Positions 1-9,859 are shown, counted from the first letter of the stretch. The stretch: 64,000 nucleotides of DNA from Hetaerina americana (GCA_022747635.1 JAKTNV010000011.1:20299481-20363480), one strand, 5' to 3'. Notes: a model not told the origin generated them from the letters alone. Translations and numbers: made by a program.

Positions 1-640
1 ATCGAATTGGTCGTTATCGAATAGCTTGTGGAGTTTGATCCGCACCCACCTCAGTAGTCAAACCAAAAGCTAGGTATCCATGGGAATAGTAATACTTCAC
101 TTCGACCTAGGATTATTTTCTGTAAATCTTCATCTACCTCATGCCCCGAAACGCGTGTGACGGGGGCTGGGTAAGTCACTAACCATGCTATATGCATTAC
201 TATTAGTTTATACATGGATTTGAATACCGATTAGCTCTAATACTAAAACAATATCACACATAAAGGCGTACATACATCAAGGGGTAATTGAATGTACCAT
301 GAAAAAGTTTGTCTTTCAGCATGATTCATACAGGGTGCATTACACTGTACATGTGTATTCGAGTGCTTGGGTTCCATTTTTTCGACACGTTGACAGCGCT
401 TATAACACTCTCGCGGACTGGTGGTTGCAACATTTATCCACGTGTTCATACGAAGGTAAGAAATGATGAACAGTAAAGAGTAGTTACCGAGGGAAGTGTA
501 CACGACCGTCATATGTGAGCCTGACAATATGCGGTTGTGTGTGCCCTGCAACGTTTTCAGACTCAATGCTCAGATACTCAACCAGAAATTAGGAATAAAA
601 CTGTAGTCTACCGTTAAGTAGGTAATGGCTGCTTGATTAA
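1..640. other. Unassigned AT-rich sequence
   Basis: I see no coding region, RNA gene or recognisable repeat in this stretch. The open frame on the minus strand near 243-566 has no recognisable domain and is treated as chance. Confidence 0.5.
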
Positions 641-654
641 AGTTGGTGTTGGAA

Positions 655-850
655 ATATAATAGGTATTCTGCCTATTAAGATAGGTTTTGGATGGGCACA
701 GAGAATACATTTGTGGAAAAAAACTGTGCCTCTCCTGACAAAACGCAGCTTTACCCTCGAAACAACAGTAAATCCCTCTCCTATTCCGAATACTTCCTTC
801 CTCCCTTCATTCCGTCCGACATGCCTATGATTATTTTTTTGCATAAATAC
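655..850 (-). mobile_element. Degenerate 3'-end fragment of the RTE-type LINE
   Basis: The plus strand reads as the reverse complement of the RTE 3' end found intact at 43834. It keeps the 'aggttttggatgg' block, a 'ctaacaaaac'-like block (here 'cctgacaaaacgcag') and 'ttccttcctcccttcatt', in the same order and spacing. Substitutions are many and no reading frame survives. The element is therefore on the minus strand and only the last ~200 bp remain. The assignment rests on eye alignment. Confidence 0.65.
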
Positions 851-1023
851 TATTGTTTTTTCCAACTATTGGCACTCAGTTCGCTTAATTGCCTTAGCAC
901 CTCCGATAAGGCTGCCGGCTATTAACTACTCAGATTATCATCAGCAAAAAATTATTTCAATATGTACACTCTAATTAAGCCCTATCGCCCGGTACACACC
1001 TTGCGATATACTTGTGGGTGCGG

Positions 1024-1030
<7 letters not shown>

Positions 1031-1072
<42 letters not shown>
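1031..1072. repeat. (TA)n microsatellite
   Basis: Uninterrupted TA dinucleotide tract of about 21 units. It abuts the left arm of the large palindrome centred at 1170. Confidence 0.95.
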
Positions 1073-1076
<4 letters not shown>

Positions 1077-1274
1077 CACAGATGTAGATTTTTAGAATAT
1101 AGAGACACAAAGAAAGGACACTCACAATTTGTTATTTTACGTTTCGACAGCACGGCTGTCGTCTTCAGATTCTGAAGACGACAGCCGTGCTGTCGAAACG
1201 TAAAATAACAAATTGTGAGTGTCCTTTCTTTGTGTCTCTATATTCTAAAAATCTACATCTGTGTTTTTATATAT
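1066..1274. repeat. Perfect palindrome, 104-bp arms with 1-nt spacer
   Basis: Positions 1066-1169 are the exact reverse complement of 1171-1274; only base 1170 (t) is unpaired. I compared the arms base by base and saw no mismatch. The apex contains CTGAAGA, a 6-7 bp stem with a tiny loop, then GAAAC (1172-1199), which resembles the conserved core of a hammerhead ribozyme as found in Penelope-like element terminal repeats. Because the unit is palindromic the core is present on both strands. It may be two terminal repeats joined head to head. An assembly or library artefact at a hairpin is the main alternative. Confidence 0.85.
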
Positions 1275-1307
1275 TTGTGTGTCGCCGATGAGCGTTCCAT
1301 TTCGAAG

Positions 1308-1374
<67 letters not shown>

Positions 1375-1395
1375 GTAAATATATATGTATGTATA

Positions 1396-1435
<40 letters not shown>

Positions 1436-1527
1436 CTTCGAAATGGAACGCTCTTCGGCGACACACAAATATATAAAAACACATATGTAGATTTTTAGAA
1501 TATAGAGACACAAAGAAAGGACACTCC
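1217..1527. repeat. Second inverted repeat sharing an arm with the first palindrome
   Basis: The right half of the first palindrome is repeated a third time in inverted orientation. Positions 1217-1312 pair with about 1432-1527, with only two mismatches seen (the 'gatgagcg' versus 'gaagagcg' and 'catctg' versus 'catatg' sites). The intervening 1313-1430 is (TA)n with scattered GTAT. The block is thus three alternating inverted copies of one unit. Confidence 0.85.
1313..1430. repeat. (TA)n / GTAT microsatellite
   Basis: TA dinucleotide tract with interspersed GTAT and GTAAAT units, forming the loop of the second inverted repeat. Confidence 0.9.
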
Positions 1528-1534
<7 letters not shown>

Positions 1535-1616
<82 letters not shown>

Positions 1617-1617
1617 T
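1535..1617. repeat. (TA)n followed by (CA)n microsatellite
   Basis: Long pure TA tract starting after 'catgtgtg' and ending in 'acacacacac'. Confidence 0.95.
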
Positions 1618-2665
1618 ATTATATTCATGTTTACCGAAATGTTACATATATAGTATATGTATTTATATATACATATATATGTGCTTGAATTTGACCCGCT
1701 AAATGGGTAAAACTTATTCACAATGGTTTAGAGGGTTTTATGGAAGGATTTTAAGGAAAAATGTTAGAAATACGTATAAAATACAAACACATAGTTGGTG
1801 GGGAAGGTGAAAGGGTGCACATCCTATACTGGGAAAAGTTTCTCTGAGGCTAAATTTTACAAGCTTCAACTAATAGTGCAGAGGAAAATTGTTCTTCGTT
1901 CTCTTCTGACAGCGTTTCAAAAGAAAATTGTCATGAGCACCAAAGACGTGGCACGTAGAAAAAGAGAAAATGATGAAATTTCGGAGTACGTACACTCCGA
2001 AACAATAGTTTAGCTAAAAAAAAGCTCCCAAAGGTTTGTTAATATTTGTTGCGCGAGATAAAAATAGATATCAGCTGAGGAATGCTTATCGAAAGTTATT
2101 CCGTCTCTTGAAGCTCTTCTTTAACGGAAAAATCTGTATTTGAATGTTCAGACAATTTTGAATTCCCTAGCTTCAATTTCAAAGTTAAAAAAAAGGCAAA
2201 ACAGGAAAGTTCTCTCCATCTGAGAGCTCTGGGAAAATTCACTGGTGAGGAGTCAAATAGTTGAAACCGAGTAACGGATGAAAAGATATGTCGAGGATTG
2301 CTGGTGAAAGGTAGAATAGACGTCTATTTTTTTTATTTGTTTTGTTGTTTAAGTTTGGTCTGTCTTGACATTGCCTTGTGTTGACTAGGTTCTTGTAAAA
2401 TTATCAGATTTTTATTTCGTAGCTACCAATCATGCTAAGTGTTACTTCTAAATGCAATATCTTCGATGGGTTGGATATTCCTGCAACAACTCCCAAGTAA
2501 TATTCACCGTACGAGATATGTTGTGGTAAGATCTATGGCTGGCAATCGTAGACACAAAGAATTGATTACCAACTTCTAAAAAGAAGTAGTTTAAGTTAGT
2601 TCCAGATTACTTTCATCCATCAGAGGTAAAACTCAACTTATAACGTATGATTAAATCTTTTAAAC
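1618..2665. other. Unassigned AT-rich sequence
   Basis: No recognisable gene or repeat. The 72-codon frame at 1795-2013 has no domain I recognise. Confidence 0.5.
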
Positions 2666-3319
2666 TTTTATTATGGTATCCTTCGGTTAAAGTAGGTTTC
2701 TGCATAGACACGGTCGATGCAGCAATGCATTTTGTTTTCTGTCCTAACAAAACATAAGCTGACATCCTGTGCTACAATGAGTCCGCCCGTATTTCCACTT
2801 ACTTCCCTTCCCTTAATTCAGTCCAGCATGCCTCTTATTCCTACCCTTTCCTCGTTTGCCTAACGTCGTCTTCTCTACAGGTGTATATCACGGTCTCAAA
2901 TCATTCCATCGCCATTCATAATGCCCTGGATCCATCTTCCATCTCTCCTTTGGATTTCTCCCGTCCATCTCCTCCTATCCCACCATGCCTTGCGCTTCCT
3001 CGATGTTTTCCTTTTCGTCCACTTCACCTTTTCCATCCCTCTACACACTTATTTAAAAAAGCCGCCAGTCTAAGCCTTGCCTCAACGACCACGTTTCCGC
3101 GCTGTACAAAACCACGCTCCATATCAAAGTTTTGTTTAGTTTAGTTTTGTTTTGTTGTCTTTTCTTAACTTCGTTGCCCAACGCCCCCATCATTAATTCC
3201 ATCAACCTTGTGAAAGCTTCTTTGTCTAACGTATTTTCCTCTTATGTACCTTTTGCCTTGACCATTATGATCCAGTACACTACAGGGTTCGTCCGGAAAA
3301 TAAGTGTACTGACTCCTGC

Positions 3320-3349
3320 GCTGGGCGCGCCGCTCCAGGCGCGCCCAGC
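3320..3349. repeat. GC-rich perfect hairpin, 12-bp stem and 6-nt loop
   Basis: GCTGGGCGCGCC at 3320-3331 pairs exactly with GGCGCGCCCAGC at 3338-3349 around the loop GCTCCA. It lies just inside the left inverted repeat of the mariner derivative, in otherwise AT-rich surroundings. Confidence 0.95.
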
Positions 3350-3485
3350 ACCGCTCTGACGGGCTGCGATTGGAGGGGGGTATTTTGGCAAGCGACGCTG
3401 AAAAAGGCAGTCGGCTCTGAGCTGTGGTGTAGTGACGAGCTCTGTTAACGCGAACCTCCACGCTCGACCCACGTCACGGAACGCG

Positions 3486-3683
3486 ATGCCGAAGTTTTTG
3501 GAGCAGCGTTTTTCCATCAAATTTGCGGTAAAGCTTGGGAAATCGTCTACCGAAACTGTCGGTATGATTAACCAGGCTTACGGAGAGTCAGCCATGTCCA
3601 GAAACATGATCTTTCGGTGGCACAAGATGTTCGTGGAGGGCAGAGAAGAGGTCGACGACGAGTCTTCGAGAGGTTCCCGATGA
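3486..3683 (+). CDS. Mariner transposase N-terminal (HTH) fragment
   Basis: The 65-residue product starts MPKFLEQRFSIKFAVKLGKS and continues with a segment ending FRWHKMFVEG, the pattern of the paired-like helix-turn-helix DNA-binding domain of mariner transposases (residues about 5-55, with the 'F.WHK.F' signature). In the family this domain binds the inverted repeats. A TGA at 3681-3683 ends the frame just before the deletion junction. An open frame extends upstream to 3432, but the M at 3486 fits the family start better. A trapped or antisense origin is unlikely given the flanking TIRs. Expression is unknown. Confidence 0.75.
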   Translation: MPKFLEQRFSIKFAVKLGKSSTETVGMINQAYGESAMSRNMIFRWHKMFVEGREEVDDESSRGSR

Positions 3684-3768
3684 TGCCTTCGCGGGAGCGT
3701 TCCAGGAATGGGAACGCCGCTGGAACAAGTGTATCGACTCACAAGGGTCCTATTTTGAGGAATATTAG
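3679..3768 (+). pseudogene. Mariner transposase C-terminal remnant
   Basis: In the frame one base ahead of the HTH fragment, the sequence reads a 29-residue tail with FQEWERRWNKCIDSQGSYFE and then a TAG stop at 3766-3768. The 'W..RW.KCI...G.YFE' pattern is the usual end of mariner transposases. It is joined directly to the HTH part, so the whole DD34D catalytic core has been removed. Confidence 0.85.
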
Positions 3769-4149
3769 CTTAAGATATGTAAAAGTGTAATAAATTTTTT
3801 TTCCTGAGCTCAGTACACTTATTTTCCGGACGAACCCTGTATGGTGATAGGTAAACTGTTTCACCTGCTCTAGTTTTTGAACTCCTATTTAAATATTTAT
3901 GTAGTTCTCTTTTCCTAGAAAACCAAATAACCTTTATTTTTACATTGATTTTGATACCATACCTATTTGCCTGATTTTCTAATGCGCTTAGCAATGCTTG
4001 CAACCCCTTGGTTCACTGGCTGACTAAAGTTTGATCATCCCCAAACAAAACTAATGTGATGAACTCTCTACCGAACTTCATTTCTATCTCTCGTTCTTCC
4101 CACTCTTTAACCATTTCGTCCTCATATATGTGGAAAAGCACGGTTCATT

Positions 4150-4770
4150 ATGGACATCAATATCTCGCCTGTAATAATTAAATTAGAATTTTTTATTTCA
4201 TATTGCTTCGATTACAGATGAAACTCTAAGGGAAAATTAACGGTGACCTATATGTTTTAATGATATCTATGGAAAGTAATAACCACGTTCTCACTCATGT
4301 TCTCTTCTAGTCGTAGTTCACTGAATAGTTCAACCGAGCACGTATGATTCAGCTGCATGTGCGTAGCCACCCACACTCCTCCCATGGAGTCTTTTACAGA
4401 TTCATCCGATCGACGATCCAATGCTGGTTCTTGGTAGAGCGACCGGGCGAATGAATCAATGCTCGCTATCGTTTCTCGGAGTCGAATGAGCGAAAGATCC
4501 ACCGCGAAATTGGTCGAATATCGAGTGAAACAAACAAACCCTATCCCCTGCCCTGTTATGGGTGACGGAGTTCACTAGCATGCTTAGACTGTGTAAGGAT
4601 TTGTTGTGGAATCACTGAGAGTGTGTGCGTTACTTGTATCGTGACTTCGCTATCCAGCTGAGTGATTGAGGTGATAGCTTATCGCTTTCAGAGATGTTAA
4701 AAGAAATCAAAGGCAACATGCATCTATGCACTAATGTGCGTGCATCGTTGGTGATCAAAGTCGCCGCCTT
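4150..4770. other. Unassigned sequence
   Basis: Nothing recognisable between the end of the old LINE and the CCCTGCAAGCCACC repeat. Confidence 0.5.
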
Positions 4771-4773
4771 AAT

Positions 4774-4870
4774 TCTACATCTACATCTACATCAATACCC
4801 TGCAAGCCACCAAAAAGGTGTGTGGCAGGGGGTGCAGCACCAGGAGGAAAGGGTAAGGGATGAGGGTGTT
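4774..4870 (+). repeat. Dispersed CTACAT / CCCTGCAAGCCACC repeat
   Basis: A short (CTACAT)n run is followed by CCCTGCAAGCCACC, a few bases, then GGTGTGTGGCAGGG, which can fold as an imperfect hairpin. Related copies occur at 5997-6031, 52336-52400 and, inverted, at 34750-34792. The motif is familiar from dispersed repeats of many arthropod genomes, but I cannot name the family with certainty. Confidence 0.7.
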
Positions 4871-4879
4871 AGGGTTTTT

Positions 4880-5635
4880 CAAATGGATGGGGAAAGGTGG
4901 GGGGAACCTGCAAAAAAAATTTATAAATATACTAGTATACCCATGCGCAGTCGCTACCTTGTAGATTAATACTTATTATGTCAAGCCGACTAGTGGGGCA
5001 TTTCGATTACAAGAATTCTGGTCTCTTATTTTTCTCGGAAAAAATGACCTTTTAAATCTGTCTGTCCTGCAGTCAATCTCTCTAATCTTACATTCGTTAG
5101 GGAGATTGAGGCCATTGGTTGCCGATTTTCTTACTTGCCATCCACTTTTTAATATCTTTGCTTTCTCACCACCTTTCCCACTATCTTTGCTGCACTTCAT
5201 GCTTTTGAATCGGGACTTTCATTTGCTCCCTTCTTCGTTTCTCTTCCTTTTTTGCTCCCAATCTAGGAAGAGGGAGGAGGGGTGGAGAAAAGTTGTTTTC
5301 CATTTCATCCGTACGTATCCTCCACTCCTCTCTCTCCGTTGTGTCTTTGAGTTGAATGATTAACGTCTTTACTGCCATCAGTTTTCTTTTTCTCGCCATT
5401 TCCTTGGGATAATATCGGATGTCCTTCCTGTCTTCTTTCATTTGTCTTCGAGTTTCTTCTACCTTGGGTCTTTTGTCTTTTCGCTCTGGCGTATTTATCG
5501 ATATCTTCCTCGCGGTTTTTTCATGGATCCCATGGGGAAAAATCCAAATTACATGTACTCGTAATAATAACTAATTAATAGAAGTAATCACATAAATTTC
5601 GACTGAGTAAGTAGTTCTCAATTTTAAACTTGCGA
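4880..5635. other. Unassigned sequence, pyrimidine-rich in part
   Basis: No feature recognised. The part around 5160-5480 is CT-rich on the plus strand, but no LINE frame could be followed in it. Confidence 0.45.
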
Positions 5636-5639
5636 ATAT

Positions 5640-5776
5640 CTGATCGTAGCACTTTTCCACTTGATAAAATTTATTTTACGACCGGGTTTCGATGTTTTAC
5701 ATCATCATCAGGTCAGTAATACATCGAAACTCGGTCGTAAAATTAATTTTATCAAGTGGGAAAGTGCTACGATCAG
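5640..5776. repeat. Foldback with 55-bp arms and hammerhead-like core
   Basis: Positions 5640-5694 pair with 5722-5776 with three mismatches in 55. On the minus strand 5711-5686 reads CTGATGA, one base, a GATGT/ACATC stem with a 3-nt loop, then GAAAC. This matches the layout of the minimal hammerhead ribozyme core of Penelope-like element terminal repeats. No Penelope reverse transcriptase is nearby, so this is probably a pair of inverted terminal-repeat fragments. Confidence 0.75.
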
Positions 5777-5799
5777 TTATTTATTATCTTCGACTTCCT

Positions 5800-6590
5800 T
5801 TACATCACGCCTGAAGCTAATCAATTTGTTTAAGCTTACGCGGTGTCCCGTAGAGCTTCTCGTAATAAATTTCAATCCGAGATGGAAATTGAAAATACGA
5901 TAACATTACCCATCGCCATGGTGATTTTTAAACGGCAGTTGTACCTCACTGATTAGTAAATGATTCCTCTGATTATTTTTTTTAGATATTTTAGTAGCCT
6001 GCAAGCCACCGTTAGGGTGTGTGGCAGGGGATTATTAATTTTAAATCACGTGGGAAAATAAAATGTTTTTGTTGGTCGAGAAAATCGCTAGCGAAACATA
6101 TTCTGGAGCTGCATGTCTCCCCAAATTCTGATTGGGGATTTTCTGCCGCAAGTTACGTCTTGAAGGTTTAGTCGGTTAAATGTTAAATGATCTTTATTTT
6201 ACCTGATTAATTGCATTAAAAATGTTTAAATGACCTCACAATCGTGCGTTACGGCTCTAAACATTAAGAAGAGATAAAGTTATTGAAGTATTTATTTTGG
6301 ATTGCTAATTGTATCCAAAAAGGGAGGATAAATGCCTGAACAAAATATTGAGGAGTATAAAATTACGTAAGTCCCGGTGATTTAAAGGGAGGACTTGGGG
6401 CAAGCGGTGTAGGGGAAGGAAGATAGTTGGGTATTCGGGCGACATCAATGTAGGAAGTATGAAGAGTAATTGTAGTAATTATTAGTGGAGGACACTAAAA
6501 GCGGAATGTCATTTGTGCTCTTAAGTGGTTAATTTGGTTATCTGTTATGGGTAGTGTTTTCAGGGGTTGGGGGCGAAAGGGTGGAGAGAG
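5800..6590. other. Mostly unassigned; short CCCTGCAAGCCACC repeat at 5997-6031
   Basis: The only recognisable piece is a second copy of the hairpin repeat seen at 4774 ('gcctgcaagccaccgttagg' followed by gtgtgtggcagggg). The rest has no recognisable gene. Confidence 0.55.
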
Positions 6591-6594
6591 AAAC

Positions 6595-6835
6595 CGCTCG
6601 CATTAGCATACTCGAATGAAGAAAGCCGCTAAGGGGTCACCACACAGTCGAACATCTCGTCCGGCGGATGGCGTACTCCACGTTAAGTGCTGACCAAATG
6701 GCAGCCCAAGTGTGATTCGGGATACTACTGGATAATCCTCCCACAGCGAGGCTTCGAACCCAAGCATTGGCCTCCTCGGTGAGAAACCAGTTCCATAAGA
6801 AGTAGGAAGAATTGAAAAGAACAATGAAGGGCCAA
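6595..6835 (-). repeat. Possible dispersed repeat with a B-box-like motif
   Basis: On the minus strand the stretch contains CTTGGGTTCGAAGCC, close to a Pol III B box, and a moderately GC-rich sequence that stands out from its neighbourhood. The open frame across it (6603-6824) is probably just the translation of a repeat. I cannot define ends or a family. Confidence 0.3.
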
Positions 6836-7063
6836 CGAGAGGAAGTCCACGGGAAATTTCGTGCGTAGTAGTTTTTCGTTCTCTTAAGAAAACTATCCAG
6901 TAATTGGACAGATTGACAAAAGGACGTTTTGCACGATGCTTATTGCGGCCCTGAAATCAGTATACTTAAAAGAGCATCGTACTGAGATAAATACGATACT
7001 TTTTCTCTCAAAACGATACTTTTTGTCTATCCGATTCTTGCATTGTATTGCATTCAACAACCA

Positions 7064-7271
7064 ATTTATTTTATTTATTTATTTTATTTATTCAGTATTA
7101 GTCCGAAAACAGCACATTTTGGCCTTTACATCGAACTATTAACAACGATAACAATGGACACATTCACAAACACCCAAGCCCTAGATGGAGGGAAACTCAC
7201 CCAAGCGGGAATCGAACCCGCGACCCTTGGAATGGCAGACTAGGACGTTACCCCGCCGCCACCGGGGTCGG
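7064..7271 (-). mobile_element. tRNA-derived SINE with (AATAAA)-type tail
   Basis: Reading the minus strand from 7271, a tRNA-like head carries an A-box-like TGGCGGCGGGG and a good B box, GGGTTCGATTCCCGC. A unique body of about 100 bp follows, ending in 'gaataaataaaataaataaa' repeats at 7093-7064. This head, body and simple-repeat-tail order is typical of a SINE. I could not identify clear target duplications. The open frames through this region are not genes. Confidence 0.8.
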
Positions 7272-7299
7272 CAAAATAAGCACAGATTAGCAGGGCCAT

Positions 7300-7765
7300 T
7301 GCTAGGGACTATAGTTTCCTTGCACCGGAATCAAAATTATTTTTATAGGAATCCATATTCTCCTTATTTCTACTGAACAACCCAATCTTTAATCCAAATT
7401 TCCTTATATATTCTTCGGGATTGTAATCGTTTGGTCATTAACATTGCGCCTAACAGGATAAGCTGTTTTCTCGTGCGAAGTGATGGATGGAATCGAGACG
7501 ACGACTGCTAAATGCTTATTTGAATTCAAGCGCAAATACACTGCATTCGACAGAATGAAGCGTTTGCGCCTTCGCCAAAAAATAAAAAGATTAGAATCTT
7601 GTAAAATGATTTATACGACACTTAGCAGAGAGGTTTTACATTCACTGTTGAATATCCTCAGTTCAGTAGCGTAACAAGGATCATGTACGATCTATAAGAC
7701 TAAATGCTGGTAGAGCCATGTTTTTTTCAATAAAATGAAGAGAGAAATTAATGAGGGCTGGAGAA
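7300..7765. other. Unassigned AT-rich sequence
   Basis: No recognisable gene or repeat. Confidence 0.5.
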
Positions 7766-7771
7766 AAAAGT

Positions 7772-7829
7772 GGCATCAGCCGAGAACCGAACATGGGCCG
7801 CGAGCATTCTACTACTGAACCATCGATGC
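7772..7829 (-). pseudogene. tRNA-Gly(GCC)-like pseudogene lacking the anticodon arm
   Basis: The minus strand from 7829 begins GCATCGATGGTTCAGTAGTA and continues GAATGCTCGC, which is the acceptor strand and D arm of eukaryotic tRNA-Gly(GCC) with one change. It then jumps to GGCCC plus a T-arm-like TTCGGTTC and closes with CTGATGC, complementary to the 5' acceptor. The body is 58 nt where about 71 is usual. The missing ~13 nt are the anticodon loop and the 3' half of its stem. A TTTTTT Pol III terminator follows within a few bases (7770-7765). It could never decode. The tRNA-Gly sequence used for comparison is from memory. Confidence 0.75.
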
Positions 7830-8047
7830 GATTTGAAATGAGATGAATTTGATATATTTTTGTAACTTTTTGGGGTCTGTTTATATGAATCTGTCTCCTA
7901 GCATTCTTCCTATAGTGGATTTTAACTTGGAATATAATGCCTTGAAACCACTTTATACACACACGCGTGTCGTTGTACGAGATTCGTACTCATTCGTTTT
8001 TGAACGAATTCTCGGTGCTTATGTCTAATCCTTGTCATTATTAATAC

Positions 8048-8295
8048 GTTATTAAGGCATGGTGGGAAAAGAGAGGTATTCTTGGGATGAATCAAAAGGA
8101 GGAAGGAAAGGAGGATGCAGAAAATTTTGATTGGCAATGGGATTTTGAATATTATGATAGAGGGGTGAACGCAATGCGAACGAGGAAGATCTAACCCTTC
8201 CTCACTTGCCTGGACGGAAAAGGGTAGACATGTTGGTAGGAATGAAGGGAGGATGGAGACTGTATGCGGCGTTGAAGAAGGGTACATTGCCAATT
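8048..8295 (+). mobile_element. Degenerate RTE LINE 3' coding fragment
   Basis: The plus strand reads 'atggtgggaaaagagagg', 'ggaggatgcagaaaattttgattggcaatggg', 'aggaatgaagggaggatgga', in the order of the RTE C-terminal codons (MVGEERG, QEKWMKGVLTGSGM, LDGMKGGRK). Several indels break the frame. Confidence 0.7.
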
Positions 8296-8299
8296 AGGG

Positions 8300-9830
8300 A
8301 GTCAGGTTGGTTATCTTTCTAGACAAAGCTAAGAAATGTGACGATGACCAGTCTCATTCCACAAGATACCTTCCTTAAACGGGTTTCTACCAAAATAATA
8401 ATTGACAAAAAATCCTCAACGTACTACGGCCGTGTGAATCAATGCTATGGATGATTGCTTTCCACTGTATAAGCGTACCTTTTATCGACAAAGATTAAGG
8501 GGTTGTGTAATCATCTCTGTCGCAGTATTTATTTACTATGCCTCTTTAGCGTTTCATTTAATGCGTTTTCTACGAATTCAAACCATCTTATTTTCTGAAT
8601 TAAATGTCGTTTACTTTGTCTTATGTTGTTTTAAAACGATGAACATACATGTTTAATGTCGACTTTTTTGTTATGCTACAGAATTGGTTGCATTATAAAA
8701 ATTCAAATATTTGTCTTCATTTATAAAGCATAAGCGTGTAATAAGTATGCAGTCTTACTGATTAAAACCATGAAAAACCTGTTTTTGTGTTCCACCGTTT
8801 TATTGGATTTCAGTGAAAGGTTTGTAGAATCATGTTGAAAATGGATTTATTTCTCGGTAACTTACTAATTATTTTTTCTTCTGTCTTTTCAGGTAAGATA
8901 TGCTGAAACTTCCTTGGCTTTGTTTAAGTTAAGTGATCCAGTGATATTATGCTTTAATTACCTTTTGGTAATATAATCCTGTCAATGCATCCTAGTTTGG
9001 TCGAAATACCAGGCTCCATCATCATACTGCCGTGCATGCTAGTCTCTTTCCATTGGTTAGTTTTTTCCAAGAGAACATTTTATTCAAGAAAAATAAATAC
9101 TGGTCCAGTTCCTTTAAATTTCTTCTAATCATCCGTGAGGGTGGGAATATTTCATCTTGGTGTATTTTTGTTTTAAACAATTCGGGTTCTAAAACTTCGT
9201 TCGTTCTAAAACTACAGGTAAGTATTTTACCGGTAAAATTTGTCTGTTCGTGAAAGACCATGCTTAGGGAATTTTAATTCATGATGAATTCTTAAAGAAT
9301 TTTTCAACCCCATAACCGTAGCATACGTAAGGTTAGTTAAACATTAAGTCGGATGTCAGCTTTTTTTGTTGGATGAGGCAAAGTAATGTATCGTTTTTTC
9401 CCGTGTACGTAGTCTGTGTGCACCCAAATATTCCTTAAACTGCCGACTACAAATAATAATTCATGTATATTTCAAGCTTTATCTAGAACAACGATAGAAA
9501 AAAGTCGGAAATAAAATGTAATTTGACATGAGGACTACTGAATGTCTATTTCAATTGTGGCGTACAAACTGTCGTCGACGAAATAAAAACAAATCGTTTG
9601 CGCAGTTGCAAAAATCAAAAGTCGAAAGGGGAATTGGATTGTGTAAAAAGATTCATCCAAGCATTAGCACCGCGTTTGCATTCAATATCGGATTTCAGCA
9701 ACTGAAATAAGCATCGTGTAAAACATCCTTAAAATGATATTCTTTGAGACAGATTGTTTCACCCGGCATATCATTCCATTGCAAAGTAACCACCACGGTT
9801 CACGAACAATTATGACATGACACTCAATTT
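8300..9830. other. Unassigned AT-rich sequence
   Basis: No gene, RNA or recognised repeat. Open frames here (for example 8447-8656 and 9528-9710) have no recognisable domain. Confidence 0.5.
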
Positions 9831-9859
9831 GCGCTATTGCCATTTTTTCTTAAATCGGA

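Larger units (their letters stand above)
3283..3839 (+). mobile_element. Internally deleted mariner element retaining the HTH domain
   Basis: The ends are inverted repeats of about 29 bp beginning CAGGGTTCGTCCGGAAAATA at 3283 and matched in reverse complement up to 3839, flanked by TA duplications (3281-3282 and 3840-3841). Inside lie an N-terminal transposase segment (3486-3683) and, in another frame, the extreme C-terminus of a mariner transposase (3679-3768). The catalytic domain is missing, so the element is non-autonomous. It is inserted in the old LINE at 2670-4150, which makes it younger than that copy. Confidence 0.9.
2670..4150 (-). mobile_element. Old RTE-type LINE copy (3' part), split by a mariner
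   Basis: From 2670 the plus strand follows the reverse complement of the RTE 3' UTR ('cggttaaagtaggtttctgcatagacac'-like start, then 'ctaacaaaac'), and then the C-terminal coding region. It continues after the mariner insertion (3283-3839) with 'taggtaaactgtttcacctgctctag', matching the intact copy's 'acgtaaactg...cacctgctctag'-like block. On the minus strand near 4003-3850 the frame reads LQALLSELE..YG-like residues corresponding to the RT region after the FADD motif. Many substitutions and indels make it non-functional. The 5' end is lost near 4150. It documents an older wave of the same or a close family. Confidence 0.85.

Noticed and set aside
1215..1721. Open frames rich in alternating Tyr and Ile
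   Set aside because: They are translations of (TA)n microsatellites, not proteins; the same holds at 14738, 20051-20565, 36675-36962 and 37600-37936.
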